DNA of 64,000 nucleotides from Rhodoferax lithotrophicus (GCF_019973615.1 NZ_AP024238.1:2294001-2358000); one strand, 5' to 3'; shown: positions 18,524 to 27,992, numbered from the stretch's first letter. Notes: generated by a model from the letters alone, not told the origin. Made by a program: numbers and translations.

Positions 18524-19951
18524 ATGAACTACATCTCCACCCGCGGCGACCAAAGCCCCAAACACTTTTGCGACATCCTGCTCGAAGGCCTGGCCCCCGA
18601 TGGTGGCCTGTACCTGCCGGATCATTACCCGCAGGTTAATGATGCAACGCTTGCCCGCTGGCGTGAGATTTACCACAAACAGGGTTATGCCGAGCTGGCG
18701 TTTGAAATTCTGTCGCTCTACATCGACGACATTCCCGCGACTGATCTCAAAGCCCTGTGCGCCAAAACCTACACCGCCGAGGTGTTTGGCACCGGTGAGA
18801 TCGTGCCGCTGCGCCATCTTGAAAACAACATCTGGCTCGAAGCCCTGTCCAACGGCCCGACGCTGGCTTTCAAAGACATGGCCATGCAGCTGCTGGGCAA
18901 CCTGTTTGAGTATGAGCTGGCCCGCCGCGGCGAGCAGCTCAACATCCTCGGGGCCACCAGCGGCGACACCGGTAGCGCCGCCGAATACGCCATGCGCGGC
19001 AAGAAGGGTGTGCGTGTCTTCATGACCAGCCCGGCTGGCCGCATGAGCCCGTTCCAGCAGGCACAAATGTTCAGCCTGATGGACGACAACATCTTCAACA
19101 TTGCCGTGGACGGCGTGTTTGACGACTGCCAGGACATGGTCAAAGCCGTCAGCAACGACCTGGACTTCAAGCGGAAGTACAAAATTGGCACCGTCAACTC
19201 CATCAACTGGGCCCGCTTGCTGGCCCAGGTGGTGTACTACTTTGCCGGTTACTTTCAGGCCACCGAAACCAATGCCGAGAAGGTCAGCTTCACCGTGCCC
19301 AGCGGCAACTTTGGCAACATCTGCGCCGGCCATGTGGCGCGCATGATGGGCTTGCCGGTGGCCCGCCTGGTGGTGGCCACCAATGAAAACGACGTGCTGG
19401 ACGAATTTTTCAAAACTGGTGTCTACCGCGTGCGCGGTAGCGCCGACACCCATGAAACTTCCAGCCCGTCGATGGACATCTCCAAGGCCAGCAACTTCGA
19501 GCGCTTTGTGTTTGATCTGCTGGGGCGCGACGGAGTCCGTACCAAAGCCTTGTTTGGTGATGCCTTGAGCCGCGTGGGTTTCTTTGATTTGGAGGCTCAT
19601 CCGGCCTTCAGCCAGGCCGCCAGCCGCTACGGTTTTGTGAGCGGAAAGAGCACCCATGCCGACCGTCTGGCCACCATCAAGGACACCTGGGAGAGCCATG
19701 GCATGATGATCGACACCCACACCGCTGATGGTGTGAAAGTGGCGCGTGAGCACCTGCAAGCGGGGGTACCGATGATCGTGCTGGAAACCGCGCTGCCGAT
19801 CAAATTTGCTGCCACCATCGTCGAAGCCACCGGACGTGAGCCAGACCGACCGGCCAAATTTATCGGCATTGAAGCCTTGCCCAAGCGTGTCATCAGCATG
19901 GCAGCGGATGCCCGTGCCATCAAGACCTTTATTGCCGAAAATTGTGAATGA
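18524..19951 (+). CDS. thrC: Threonine synthase
   Basis: 475 residues of the long (yeast/E. coli-like) threonine synthase group: MNYISTRGDQSPKHFCDILL, the PLP lysine in GPTLAFKDMAMQLLG (Lys117), GATSGDTGSAAEYA for phosphate binding and VPSGNFGNICAGHVARMMGLP. It converts O-phosphohomoserine to threonine. Translationally coupled to hom. A 422-codon frame on the opposite strand is an artefact of GC-rich codon use. Confidence 0.97.
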   Translation: MNYISTRGDQSPKHFCDILLEGLAPDGGLYLPDHYPQVNDATLARWREIYHKQGYAELAFEILSLYIDDIPATDLKALCAKTYTAEVFGTGEIVPLRHLENNIWLEALSNGPTLAFKDMAMQLLGNLFEYELARRGEQLNILGATSGDTGSAAEYAMRGKKGVRVFMTSPAGRMSPFQQAQMFSLMDDNIFNIAVDGVFDDCQDMVKAVSNDLDFKRKYKIGTVNSINWARLLAQVVYYFAGYFQATETNAEKVSFTVPSGNFGNICAGHVARMMGLPVARLVVATNENDVLDEFFKTGVYRVRGSADTHETSSPSMDISKASNFERFVFDLLGRDGVRTKALFGDALSRVGFFDLEAHPAFSQAASRYGFVSGKSTHADRLATIKDTWESHGMMIDTHTADGVKVAREHLQAGVPMIVLETALPIKFAATIVEATGREPDRPAKFIGIEALPKRVISMAADARAIKTFIAENCE

Positions 19952-19955
19952 AATT

Positions 19956-19992
19956 GGCCTCTAGCGCTTGTTAAATAAGCGTAAAAAGCTAT
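19956..19992 (+). repeat. Dispersed hairpin repeat, copy between thrC and mobB
   Basis: GGCCTCTAGCGCTTG, then AAATAAGCG and AAAAAGCTAT. It starts five bases after the thrC stop; the right arm has lost the AGC half of AAGCGCTAG. Confidence 0.8.
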
Positions 19993-20009
19993 TAAAAAGA
20001 GAGTAGACA

Positions 20010-20543
20010 ATGAAAGTGGTTGGATTCGCCGGGTTTTCCGGCTCGGGTAAGACCACGCTGGTCGAGAAGTTGATCCCGGCACTCAAATGCAAGGGTTTGC
20101 GTGTTTCCGTGGTCAAACATGCGCACCACCGTTTTGACATTGACCACGAGGGTAAAGACACCTACCGTCACCGTGAAGCGGGTGCTTTTGAGGTGATTGT
20201 GGCCTCCAATACACGCTTGGCACTGATGCGTGAGTTTGAGGTACCTCATCGTCCCAGCGTGCACCATTTGCTGGCTGAGCTGTATGAAGGCGTGGACTGG
20301 GTACTGGTAGAAGGCTTCAAAGACTCCGACCTGCAAAAAATTGAAGTCTGGCGTGCCGAGTCAGGAAAACCTGCACGTTACGCGGATGACGATTTCATCA
20401 TTGCCGTGGCCACCGACTCGCCTGACCAATTGCCTGAAGCCACGGGTTTGCCCGTGCTGGACTTGAATGACCCCGTGGCGGTGGCCGACTGGCTGCTGGC
20501 TCAAGGGGAGCGTTTTGACTACCGTTGCGAGAATTACGTATGA
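20010..20543 (+). CDS. mobB: Molybdopterin-guanine dinucleotide biosynthesis adaptor MobB
   Basis: 177 residues with P-loop GFSGSGKTTLVEKLIP (residues 8-23), SVVKHAHHRFDIDHEGKDTYRHREAGA and DWVLVEGFKD, all typical of MobB, a GTPase that assists MobA in attaching GMP to molybdopterin. It overlaps moeA by four bases (ATGA at 20540-20543), indicating translational coupling. mobA is not in this window. Confidence 0.95.
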   Translation: MKVVGFAGFSGSGKTTLVEKLIPALKCKGLRVSVVKHAHHRFDIDHEGKDTYRHREAGAFEVIVASNTRLALMREFEVPHRPSVHHLLAELYEGVDWVLVEGFKDSDLQKIEVWRAESGKPARYADDDFIIAVATDSPDQLPEATGLPVLDLNDPVAVADWLLAQGERFDYRCENYV

Positions 20544-21811
20544 ACACTCCGCGCCAAGTTCCCAAACCCATGAAGTCACTCGACGATGCGCTGGCTCAGC
20601 TGCTGGGATTTGCGCAAACGCTGGGTGGTATGGAGCCAGTGAGCACGTTTGAAGCCGATGGCCGGGTACTGGCGCAAGACGTGGTCTCAAGCCTGCATGT
20701 TCCCCCGCAGGACAACAGCTCGATGGACGGTTATGCCGTGCGCTGCGCTGATTTGACAGGCACTCAAGCAGCCTTGCCAGTGTCACAACGTATTGCGGCA
20801 GGCAGCTCGGGTGCGGCCTTGGCCCCCATGACGGTGGCGCGTATCTTTACCGGTGCCCCCATTCCGGCAGGTGCGGATGCGGTGGTGATGCAGGAAGACT
20901 GCGTGGTGCAAGCGGATGGTGCGGTGCTTATTCAGGCCACCCCCCAGCCCGGCCAATGGATTCGCCGGGCCGGTGAAGATGTCACACGCGGTGCTGTGGT
21001 ACTCTCAAAAGGAGAGCGCCTTACGCCCGCATCGCTTGGCCTGGCAGCCAGTATTGGCATGAACCTGCTGCCGGTTGTGCGTCGCCCCAAAGTGGCTTTG
21101 TTTTCGACGGGTGATGAACTGGTGATGCCCGGCACGGTGGCTCCGCAAGACATGCCGCCGGGGGCCATTTACAACTCCAACCGTTTCTTTTTGAAAGCCT
21201 TGCTGATCCGTCTGGGCTGCGAGGTGAGTGACCTGGGCATCGTGCCCGATCAGCGTGCGGCCACTGTGGAAGCCCTGCGCAGCGCGGCGGTAAACCATGA
21301 TCTGATTTTGACCAGCGGCGGTGTTTCGGTAGGGGAAGAAGACCACATCAAACCCGCGGTGCAAAGCCTGGGGCATCTGGACTTGTGGCAAATTGCCATC
21401 AAACCGGGTAAGCCGTTTGCTTATGGCTGGGTCGGGCAGGGGGGGGATTCTGCGGAGTCATCTGGGGCCGGTGCGCACTTTATGGGCTTGCCAGGCAACC
21501 CGGTATCCAGCTTTGTGACCTTCCTGATGCTGGTGCGGCCCTTTTTGCTCAAGTTACAAGGTGTGACCGAAGTTGCTCCCCAATCAATAGCTGCTTGCGC
21601 AAACTTTACCTGGCCTAGAGGTGATAAACGTCGTGAATTTTTGCGTGCCAGACATCATGTCAATGATGGCCTGGAGCTGTTTCCCAACCAAAGTGCAGGT
21701 GTGTTGACCTCGGTGGTGTGGGGGGATGGCCTGGTGGACAACCCGCCTGGGCAAACCATCGTCCCCGGTGATGTGGTGCGTTTTATCCCGTTTTCGGAGT
21801 TGCTGGCATGA
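20540..21811 (+). CDS. moeA: Molybdopterin molybdenumtransferase MoeA
   Basis: 423 residues from ATG 20540. Domain order as in MoeA: N-terminal part with PPQDNSSMDGYAVR, domain III (MoaB-like) with PKVALFSTGDEL, AIYNSNRFFLKALL and LTSGGVSVGEEDH, FMGLPGNPVSSFVTF, and a C-terminal beta domain with RREFLRARH and SAGVLTSVVWGDGLV. It inserts molybdate into adenylylated molybdopterin. The segment coding QSIAACANFTWPRGD (21580-21624) carries the sequence of the genome's dispersed repeat. The frame is kept and the domain ends normally. Coupled to mobB and moaD by four-base overlaps on both sides. Confidence 0.95.
   Translation: MNTPRQVPKPMKSLDDALAQLLGFAQTLGGMEPVSTFEADGRVLAQDVVSSLHVPPQDNSSMDGYAVRCADLTGTQAALPVSQRIAAGSSGAALAPMTVARIFTGAPIPAGADAVVMQEDCVVQADGAVLIQATPQPGQWIRRAGEDVTRGAVVLSKGERLTPASLGLAASIGMNLLPVVRRPKVALFSTGDELVMPGTVAPQDMPPGAIYNSNRFFLKALLIRLGCEVSDLGIVPDQRAATVEALRSAAVNHDLILTSGGVSVGEEDHIKPAVQSLGHLDLWQIAIKPGKPFAYGWVGQGGDSAESSGAGAHFMGLPGNPVSSFVTFLMLVRPFLLKLQGVTEVAPQSIAACANFTWPRGDKRREFLRARHHVNDGLELFPNQSAGVLTSVVWGDGLVDNPPGQTIVPGDVVRFIPFSELLA
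21584..21622 (-). repeat. Degenerate dispersed repeat inside moeA
   Basis: Read on the minus strand: CCTCTAGGCC, about 12 nt, CGCAAGCAGCTATTG. It matches the minus-strand form of the copies at 47300 and 56017 (CGCAAGCAGCTATTA and similar). The stem is weak; it lies in frame in the C-terminal domain of moeA. Confidence 0.5.
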
Positions 21812-22059
21812 ACGTCACAGTGAAGTATTTTGCAGGCATCCGCGAGGCCATTGGTGTCGCGCAAGAGGTGCATGAAACCGCAGCATCAACACTTGCCGCC
21901 TTGCGTGACGAGCTGATTGCCCTGGGTGGCGTACATGCCGAGAGCCTGGCGCGTGGCAAAGCTGTGCGCCTGGCCCTCAACCAGGTCATGGTTGACGAAT
22001 CGGTGGCCCTGAGCGATGGCTCCGAGGTGGCTTTCTTTCCACCCGTGACTGGTGGCTAG
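21808..22059 (+). CDS. moaD: Molybdopterin synthase sulfur carrier subunit MoaD
   Basis: 83 residues of beta-grasp fold starting MNVTVKYFAGIREAIG and ending FFPPVTGG. The C-terminal Gly-Gly is adenylylated and thiocarboxylated, then donates sulfur to precursor Z in the complex with MoaE. Overlaps moeA by four bases. Its stop overlaps the stop of the convergent dapA-like gene, so moaE, normally adjacent, is displaced by about 1.15 kb. Confidence 0.93.
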   Translation: MNVTVKYFAGIREAIGVAQEVHETAASTLAALRDELIALGGVHAESLARGKAVRLALNQVMVDESVALSDGSEVAFFPPVTGG

Positions 22060-22925
22060 GCTTCGTTCAGCAGGACGAACAGGTCTTCTTCACCCGCTGC
22101 GCTGGCAGGCATCATGGGCAAACGCAGCGTGTTGTGCATCAGCCCCTGATGCGCCAGCGCGGCCTTGATCAGCGCCGGGTTCGGCTCGGCAAACACGGCT
22201 TGCACCAGGGTGGACAGCGGCTCCCAAAGCTGTTGTGCCTGGGTATTTTCACCATGACGCACACAATCCAGCAGCTGCACAAACTGCGCAGTCCGCAGAT
22301 GGGCGCTGGCGGCAATCGCCCCCACACCACCCATGGTCAGCGTGGTCAGTATCTGTGCGTCTTCACCGGCCAGCACCTGCAGGCGGCCATCGTTGATCAG
22401 CGCCTGGGTTTTGTGGGCATCCCCACCACAGTCTTTGATGGCCCGGATGTTTGGGTGTGCTGCCAGCGCCAGCAGGGTTTCCAGCGTCAACTGGGAGCCG
22501 GTGCGGTAGGGAATGTCGTAGATGATCAGCGGCTGGGCGGCGGCATCTGCCAGCGTACTGAACCAGTGTTGCAACCCGGTTTGTGAGGGGCGGATGTAGT
22601 GTGGTGCAGGCACCAGCAGACCCACCACCGGGTATTGGCTCAGTTCTTTCACCCAGCTCAGCGTCTGCTCCATGTGGTAGCCCGACAGGCCCATCACCAC
22701 CGGTAGCCCGGCGCTGGCTTGCAGCACGGTGTCCAGCACGGCCAGTTGCTCGGTTTTGTCCAGCGCCGCAGCTTCGCCGGTGGAACCACAGGCGACAAAG
22801 CCGGTGACACCCTCAGCGACGAGGTGGTTGACCAGGCGGGTCAAGGCCGGGTGATCGACGGCACCGTGGTGAAACGGGGTAATCAGGGGAATCCAGAGGC
22901 CCGTGAAGTCGGGGGAGTTTGGCAT
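22056..22925 (-). CDS. DapA-family aldolase/synthase
   Basis: 289 residues of the dihydrodipicolinate synthase/N-acetylneuraminate lyase family: ACGSTGEAAALDKTEQ (pyruvate carboxylate loop), YDIPYRTG (Tyr136, Arg141) and the Schiff-base lysine in RAIKDCGGD (Lys164). The residues needed for aspartate-semialdehyde condensation are largely present, so it could be a 4-hydroxy-tetrahydrodipicolinate synthase. Placement away from lysine genes, between moaD and moaE on the opposite strand, suggests a paralog with another aldol substrate. The family is certain, the substrate is not. Confidence 0.85.
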   Translation of the reverse strand: MPNSPDFTGLWIPLITPFHHGAVDHPALTRLVNHLVAEGVTGFVACGSTGEAAALDKTEQLAVLDTVLQASAGLPVVMGLSGYHMEQTLSWVKELSQYPVVGLLVPAPHYIRPSQTGLQHWFSTLADAAAQPLIIYDIPYRTGSQLTLETLLALAAHPNIRAIKDCGGDAHKTQALINDGRLQVLAGEDAQILTTLTMGGVGAIAASAHLRTAQFVQLLDCVRHGENTQAQQLWEPLSTLVQAVFAEPNPALIKAALAHQGLMHNTLRLPMMPASAAGEEDLFVLLNEA

Positions 22926-23023
22926 GTGTCATTCCTTTTTTGAAAAAAAAGACCGATGGAAAAACCGCCATCAGATACGCACGAAAACCAAAAAAGGGAA
23001 AAGGGTGTTTTGGTAGTTCCGCC

Positions 23024-23063
23024 GCTCATCTGAGGACGGAACCACAGCTCCGGTCAGATGAGC
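23024..23063. other. 10-bp inverted repeat upstream of the dapA-like gene
   Basis: GCTCATCTGA (23024-23033) / TCAGATGAGC (23054-23063), perfect, with a 20-nt loop that can add a few pairs. On the plus strand it is followed by GGGTTTTTTGG. It could be a terminator for plus-strand read-through or part of the leader of the dapA-like gene, whose start is about 100 bp away. The 284-bp gap between that gene and moaE holds no other feature I can identify. Confidence 0.5.
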
Positions 23064-23209
23064 TTGGGTTTTTTGGATTTGGATGCCAGCACAATGCCAC
23101 ATCCGCCATGGCTCAAGACCATGGTGCGGGAGTGGAGTAGGGTGACCAGCATGACCTGAGTCTAGCAGCCTGCTGGGCAACCCATGCGCAGCAGTGCCAC
23201 AATTCAGGC

Positions 23210-23701
23210 ATGAGCCCCACACCACTTCCCCGCGTTTCCATCCAGACCCAAGACTTTGACCTGAACGCCGAAATTGCCACCTTGCGTGCGCAAGACGGCC
23301 GTGTCGGTGCGGTCTGCAGCTTCATCGGCACCGTGCGAGATCGCAATTCAGGCCCTACCGGCGAGGTCCAGCGTATGGAGCTGGAGCACTACCCCGGCAT
23401 GACCGAAAAGTCGATCGAGGCCATGATCGATGAAGCGATGAAGCGCTTTGACATTTTTGGTGCACGCGTGATCCACCGTGTGGGCCTGTTGCAGCCGCTG
23501 GACCAGATTGTCATGGTGGCGGTCACTTCAGCCCACCGGGGTGAGAGTTTTCAAGCGTGCGAGTTTTTGATGGATTACCTCAAAACCCAGGCCCCGTTCT
23601 GGAAAAAAGAGCAAACCCGCGAGGGTGCACACTGGGTGGATGCGCGGGTGAGCGACGATGCCGCGCTGGCCAAGTGGGGCATCACGGCCAGCAATGCCTG
23701 A
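23210..23701 (+). CDS. moaE: Molybdopterin synthase catalytic subunit MoaE
   Basis: 163 residues. Motifs VCSFIGTVRDRN, MELEHYPGMTEKSIEAMIDEA, VAVTSAHRGESFQACEFLMDYLK and the active-site lysine region PFWKKEQTREGAHWVDAR are those of MoaE, which converts precursor Z to molybdopterin with two MoaD thiocarboxylates. Its partner gene moaD is upstream on the same strand but separated by the opposed dapA-like gene, so the two cannot be simply co-translated. It converges with the MFS gene 32 bp away. Confidence 0.95.
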   Translation: MSPTPLPRVSIQTQDFDLNAEIATLRAQDGRVGAVCSFIGTVRDRNSGPTGEVQRMELEHYPGMTEKSIEAMIDEAMKRFDIFGARVIHRVGLLQPLDQIVMVAVTSAHRGESFQACEFLMDYLKTQAPFWKKEQTREGAHWVDARVSDDAALAKWGITASNA

Positions 23702-23733
23702 TGACATCGGCGCACTGTTGAGTTGATCGGGGT

Positions 23734-25182
23734 TCAGTGGGTGACCGGTTTCTGCGGTTCACCCGGTCGAGCAGGTGTCTCCATCCGGTAGGCCGCCAGG
23801 AAAGCCACCAGAAAGACCGCGCTGAGCAGCAGAAAGCCCTGCACATAGGCGGTGTAGATGCCTGGTGCCATCCGGCCATAGACCGACTCCCGCCATTCAA
23901 GGAACACGGCGACGATGGCCACCCCCATCACACCGCCAAGCTGGCGTGCATAACTGCTGATGACCGAGGACTGGCTCAGCTCATGCGGCTGCAGGTGTTG
24001 CATGGTGGCCAGGCTCAGCGCTGGCATCACCAGCCCCAGGCCAATCCGGCCAAAGATTGTCGCCCCGATCAGTTCTGCGTAACTGATGTGGCCACCCCAC
24101 CAGGCAAACAACAGAAACGACAGCCCGAATGCCGCCAAACCCACCGCCGTCAACCATTTAGGCGGGAAATGGTCTGCCAGACGACCCGCCACCAGCAGGG
24201 TGACGACCAGCGCAATGCCTGAGGGCAGCAAAGCCATGCCGGCCGAACTTGCGGAATAGGCCAGCGCATTTTGTAAAAACACCGGGATCAGGTAAACCGA
24301 TGCGTACACGCCAAAACCATAGACAAACGCCACGATGCTGCCCATGGCAAAGGTGCGCTGGCGCAGCAGGCCCAAGCCGATGATGGGCGCAGGCTTGTGT
24401 TTGGCATGCCGGATGTAGAGCAGCATGGCCGCGATGGCCACACTGAACTGGCACAGAGTCCAGGGGGCGAGCAAGCCACGATGCTGCAGGCTTGTGACCG
24501 CTTCAACCAGCGCCATGGTGGCCAGGCTGAGCAAACCCAGACCGAACCAATCGAATGGCTTGGACGCGCGGCTGCTAGGAAGGGGCAGCAGGTAAAAGGC
24601 GGTCACGATGGCCACGGCGCAAAACGGCAGATTGAGCAAAAAAATGGACGACCAGCCAAACCGATCCAGCAAGAAGCCCGCCAATGCGGGTGCAATGGCG
24701 GGTGTGAAGGCAATGCTGAAGCTCATCACCCCCATCGCCCGGCCTTGGCTCGCCGGTGGGAACAACCGCATCAAGGCCAGCGGGCCCATGGGCTGCAGTA
24801 CACCGGCGGCCAAACCTTGCAAAATGCGCGCAGCAACCACCAGAGGGAAGGTGGGTGCCAGAAAACCGGCCACGCTGGCGGCGGTCAGAATCACCAGGGA
24901 CAGCAGAAAAACCCGACGGAAGCCAAAACGTTCCAGCAGCCAGGGAGTGGGCAACATGGCCACCGTCATGGCCGCCATGAAGCCGGTCACCGACCACTGC
25001 ACCTGGTCCTGGCCCAGGCCAAAATACCGGGTCAGCGCTGGTACGGCTACGTTGAAGCTGGAGGTGGACAGCACCCCCGCAACCATACCCATACCGACGA
25101 CCAGCAGAACCAGCCACTTGTAGCGACTGCCATAACGTTGAGACATGGATTCCAGCGTGTCGGGGCGGGGTAAAGTGCGCAT
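23734..25182 (-). CDS. MFS transporter, DHA2-like (drug/solute exporter)
   Basis: 482 residues with about 12-14 hydrophobic segments; motif A appears as MLPTPWLLERFGFRRVF and motif C as MGVMSFSIAFTPAIAPALAGFLLDRFGW. The overall pattern (VNVAVPAL-like NVAVPALTRYFGLGQDQVQWSVTGFM) is that of EmrB/QacA-type proton-coupled exporters. The start is uncertain: Met1 at 25182 or Met13 at 25146 (MSQRYGSRYKWLVL). No EmrA-like membrane fusion gene is adjacent, so a single-component exporter is likely. The substrate is unknown. Divergent from clpB. Confidence 0.85.
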   Translation of the reverse strand: MRTLPRPDTLESMSQRYGSRYKWLVLLVVGMGMVAGVLSTSSFNVAVPALTRYFGLGQDQVQWSVTGFMAAMTVAMLPTPWLLERFGFRRVFLLSLVILTAASVAGFLAPTFPLVVAARILQGLAAGVLQPMGPLALMRLFPPASQGRAMGVMSFSIAFTPAIAPALAGFLLDRFGWSSIFLLNLPFCAVAIVTAFYLLPLPSSRASKPFDWFGLGLLSLATMALVEAVTSLQHRGLLAPWTLCQFSVAIAAMLLYIRHAKHKPAPIIGLGLLRQRTFAMGSIVAFVYGFGVYASVYLIPVFLQNALAYSASSAGMALLPSGIALVVTLLVAGRLADHFPPKWLTAVGLAAFGLSFLLFAWWGGHISYAELIGATIFGRIGLGLVMPALSLATMQHLQPHELSQSSVISSYARQLGGVMGVAIVAVFLEWRESVYGRMAPGIYTAYVQGFLLLSAVFLVAFLAAYRMETPARPGEPQKPVTH

Positions 25183-25322
25183 GGTTTGAAATGTAAATGA
25201 TCTCCGTCAGAAACAGGACATCAGTCGGCCGCTGTTCACGGGGTCCACAGGGCGTGGACAGACCTGATGCCGATGGGGCCAGATTTCCCCGGTGCAAATT
25301 TGAGCGCCATCCCGCGCAGCCG

Positions 25323-25350
25323 CTTGAAAGCCTCCCCACGCACCCCATGT
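25323..25350 (+). promoter_or_regulatory. Sigma-32 (RpoH) heat-shock promoter of clpB
   Basis: CTTGAAA (25323-25329), 13 nt, CCCCATGT (25343-25350): a near-consensus RpoH promoter, about 34 bp before the clpB ATG. Confidence 0.85.
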
Positions 25351-25383
25351 AACCAACAGTTCAAAAATCTTTTGGAGTTTTCC

Positions 25384-27984
25384 ATGCGTGCCGACAAATT
25401 CACCACCAAATTTCAGGAAGCCCTGGGCGATGCCCAGTCTCTGGCGCTGGGTAATGACCACGCCTACATCGAGCCCGCCCACATGCTGGTGGCGATGCTC
25501 AAACAAGAAGACGGCTCCAAATCCTTGCTGCAACGCGCCGGGGTCAATGTGACCGGGTTGCTGGCAGCTGCCGAAGCCGCCGTCAAAAAACTGCCCCAGG
25601 TCACCGGGCAGGAGCAGGTGCAGGTCGGGCGCGACATGGTCACGCTGCTGCAAGCCGCTGAGAAAGAAGCCATCAAACGTGGCGACAAGTTTGTGGCCGC
25701 CGAGCTGTTTTTGCTGGCCTTGTCCGATGCCAAGATGGACATTGCCAACATCGCCCGTGCCAACGGCCTGACCCGCAAGAGCCTGGATGCCGCGATCAAT
25801 GCCGTGCGTGGTGGCCAGAATGTGGACAGTGCCGATGCCGAAGATCAGCGCGAATCCCTGAAAAAATACTGCATTGACCTGACCGAGCGTGCCCGCATGG
25901 GCAAGCTTGACCCGGTGATTGGCCGCGACGATGAAATCCGCCGTGCCATCCAGGTGCTGCAACGCCGCACCAAAAACAACCCGGTCTTGATTGGCGAACC
26001 CGGTGTCGGCAAAACCGCCATTGTGGAAGGCTTGGCGCAGCGTATTGTGGCCGGTGAAGTGCCTGAGTCCCTCAAAGGCAAACGGGTGCTGAGCCTGGAC
26101 ATGGCCTCACTCCTGGCTGGTGCCAAGTTCCGCGGCGAGTTTGAAGAGCGCCTGAAAAACGTGCTGAAAGACCTGGCCAAGGACGAAGGCCAGACCATCG
26201 TCTTCATTGACGAACTCCACACCATGGTCGGCGCCGGCAAGGCTGAAGGCGCGATGGATGCCGGCAACATGCTCAAACCCGCCCTGGCGCGGGGCGAGTT
26301 GCATTGTGTGGGTGCCACCACGCTGGACGAGTACCGCAAATACATTGAAAAAGATGCTGCGCTGGAGCGCCGTTTCCAGAAGATCCTGGTGGGTGAGCCT
26401 TCGGTCGAGGCCACCATTGCCATCTTGCGTGGCCTGAAAGAGCGCTACGAAAAACACCACAATGTTGACATCACTGACCCGGCCATCGTGGCCGCCGCCG
26501 AGCTGAGCCACCGCTACATCACTGACCGCTTTTTGCCCGACAAAGCCATCGACCTGATCGACGAGGCCGCCAGCAAGGTCAAGATCGAGATGGATTCCAA
26601 GCCTGAAGTGATGGACAAGCTGGATCGCCGCCTGATCCAGTTGCAGATTGAGCGCGAAGCGGTCAAAAAAGAAAAAGACGAGGCCTCCCTCAAGCGTTTG
26701 GAACTCATCAACGAGGAAATCACCAGTCTGCAAAAGGAAATTGCCAACCTGGACGAAATCTGGAAAGCCGAGAAAGCCAGTGCCCAGGGCAGTGGTGACT
26801 TGCGTGAACAGATCGACAAGCTCAAGTTCCAGATCGAAGAGTTCACCCGCAAGGGCGATTTCAACAAGGTTGCCGAGTTGCAATACGGCAAGTTGCCTGT
26901 GCTGGAAAAAAGCCTGAAAGAAGCACAAGACAAGGAGGCCAACCGGGCTGAAGGCGCTGCACCACGCTTGCTGCGTACCCAAGTGGGCGCGGAAGAAATT
27001 GCCGAAGTGGTCAGCCGTGCCACCGGCATCCCGGTCAGCAAAATGATGCAGGGTGAGCGCGACAAGCTGCTGCAAATGGAGACCAAGTTGCATGACCGCG
27101 TGGTCGGGCAGGACGAAGCCATTAGTGCCGTGGCCAATGCCATCCGCCGCTCCCGCTCCGGTTTGAGTGACCCGGATCGGCCCACCGGCAGCTTTCTGTT
27201 CCTTGGCCCAACGGGGGTCGGCAAGACCGAATTGTGCAAGGCGCTGGCCGGGTTCATGTTTGATTCCGAAGATCATCTGGTGCGTATCGACATGAGTGAA
27301 TTCATGGAAAAGCATAGCGTTGCACGCTTGATTGGTGCGCCTCCCGGTTATGTTGGTTATGAAGAAGGGGGCTATTTGACCGAAGCCGTGCGGCGTAAAC
27401 CCTACAGCGTGTTGTTGCTCGACGAGGTGGAAAAAGCTCACCCGGATGTCTTCAACGTGTTGCTGCAAGTGCTGGACGATGGCCGGCTGACCGACGGCCA
27501 AGGCCGCACCGTGGACTTCAAAAACACGGTGATTGTGATGACCAGCAACATTGGCTCCCAAATGATCCAGAACATGGTGGGGCAGCCCTATGAGGATGTG
27601 AAAGATGCGGTGACGGACGAACTGAAAAACCACTTCCGGCCCGAATTTTTGAACCGGATTGACGAAACTGTGGTGTTCCATTCACTGGATGCCAGCCATA
27701 TTGCCGACATTGCCAAGATTCAGTTGGCGGTGCTTAAAGCGCGTCTGGCGCATATGGACATGGGGCTGGAGGTCAGTGAGCACGCTGTAGCCGAGCTGGC
27801 CAAGGTGGGCTTTGACCCGGTGTTTGGTGCCCGGCCGTTGAAACGTGCGATTCAGCAACGCATTGAGAATCCGCTCTCCAAGCTGTTGCTGGAAGGCAAG
27901 TTTGCACCCAAGGACAATATTGCGGTGGATGTGGATCCGATTCGCGCACCGGGGCAGTTCAGCTTCGGGCACGTGGCGCACTGA
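25384..27984 (+). CDS. clpB: ATP-dependent disaggregase chaperone ClpB
   Basis: 866 residues from [20 protein letters not shown] with TTTTGGAG upstream; a longer frame from 25267 would run through the heat-shock promoter and is rejected. Domains: Clp N-terminal repeats (1-145), AAA1 with Walker [16 protein letters not shown] (about 205-220), the coiled-coil M domain (about 410-525, [20 protein letters not shown]), AAA2 with [14 protein letters not shown] (about 610) and the C-terminal D2-small domain ending in [10 protein letters not shown]. The M domain and absence of a ClpP loop distinguish it from ClpA. It resolubilises aggregates with DnaK. Heat-shock control is shown by the RpoH promoter. 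Confidence 0.98.
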   Translation: MRADKFTTKFQEALGDAQSLALGNDHAYIEPAHMLVAMLKQEDGSKSLLQRAGVNVTGLLAAAEAAVKKLPQVTGQEQVQVGRDMVTLLQAAEKEAIKRGDKFVAAELFLLALSDAKMDIANIARANGLTRKSLDAAINAVRGGQNVDSADAEDQRESLKKYCIDLTERARMGKLDPVIGRDDEIRRAIQVLQRRTKNNPVLIGEPGVGKTAIVEGLAQRIVAGEVPESLKGKRVLSLDMASLLAGAKFRGEFEERLKNVLKDLAKDEGQTIVFIDELHTMVGAGKAEGAMDAGNMLKPALARGELHCVGATTLDEYRKYIEKDAALERRFQKILVGEPSVEATIAILRGLKERYEKHHNVDITDPAIVAAAELSHRYITDRFLPDKAIDLIDEAASKVKIEMDSKPEVMDKLDRRLIQLQIEREAVKKEKDEASLKRLELINEEITSLQKEIANLDEIWKAEKASAQGSGDLREQIDKLKFQIEEFTRKGDFNKVAELQYGKLPVLEKSLKEAQDKEANRAEGAAPRLLRTQVGAEEIAEVVSRATGIPVSKMMQGERDKLLQMETKLHDRVVGQDEAISAVANAIRRSRSGLSDPDRPTGSFLFLGPTGVGKTELCKALAGFMFDSEDHLVRIDMSEFMEKHSVARLIGAPPGYVGYEEGGYLTEAVRRKPYSVLLLDEVEKAHPDVFNVLLQVLDDGRLTDGQGRTVDFKNTVIVMTSNIGSQMIQNMVGQPYEDVKDAVTDELKNHFRPEFLNRIDETVVFHSLDASHIADIAKIQLAVLKARLAHMDMGLEVSEHAVAELAKVGFDPVFGARPLKRAIQQRIENPLSKLLLEGKFAPKDNIAVDVDPIRAPGQFSFGHVAH

Positions 27985-27992
27985 GCTACTTG

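Noticed and set aside
18491..19759. 422-codon open frame on the minus strand opposite thrC
   Set aside because: It mirrors thrC in a GC-rich region; composition is His/Gly/Val-rich without domains. Similar antisense frames opposite clpB (26107-27681), vanA (30054-31427), boxB (46083-47270) and the thiolase (62453-63754) were rejected for the same reason.
25267..25383. Longer ClpB N-terminus
   Set aside because: The extension runs through the heat-shock promoter and is unlike ClpB; the conserved start is at 25384.
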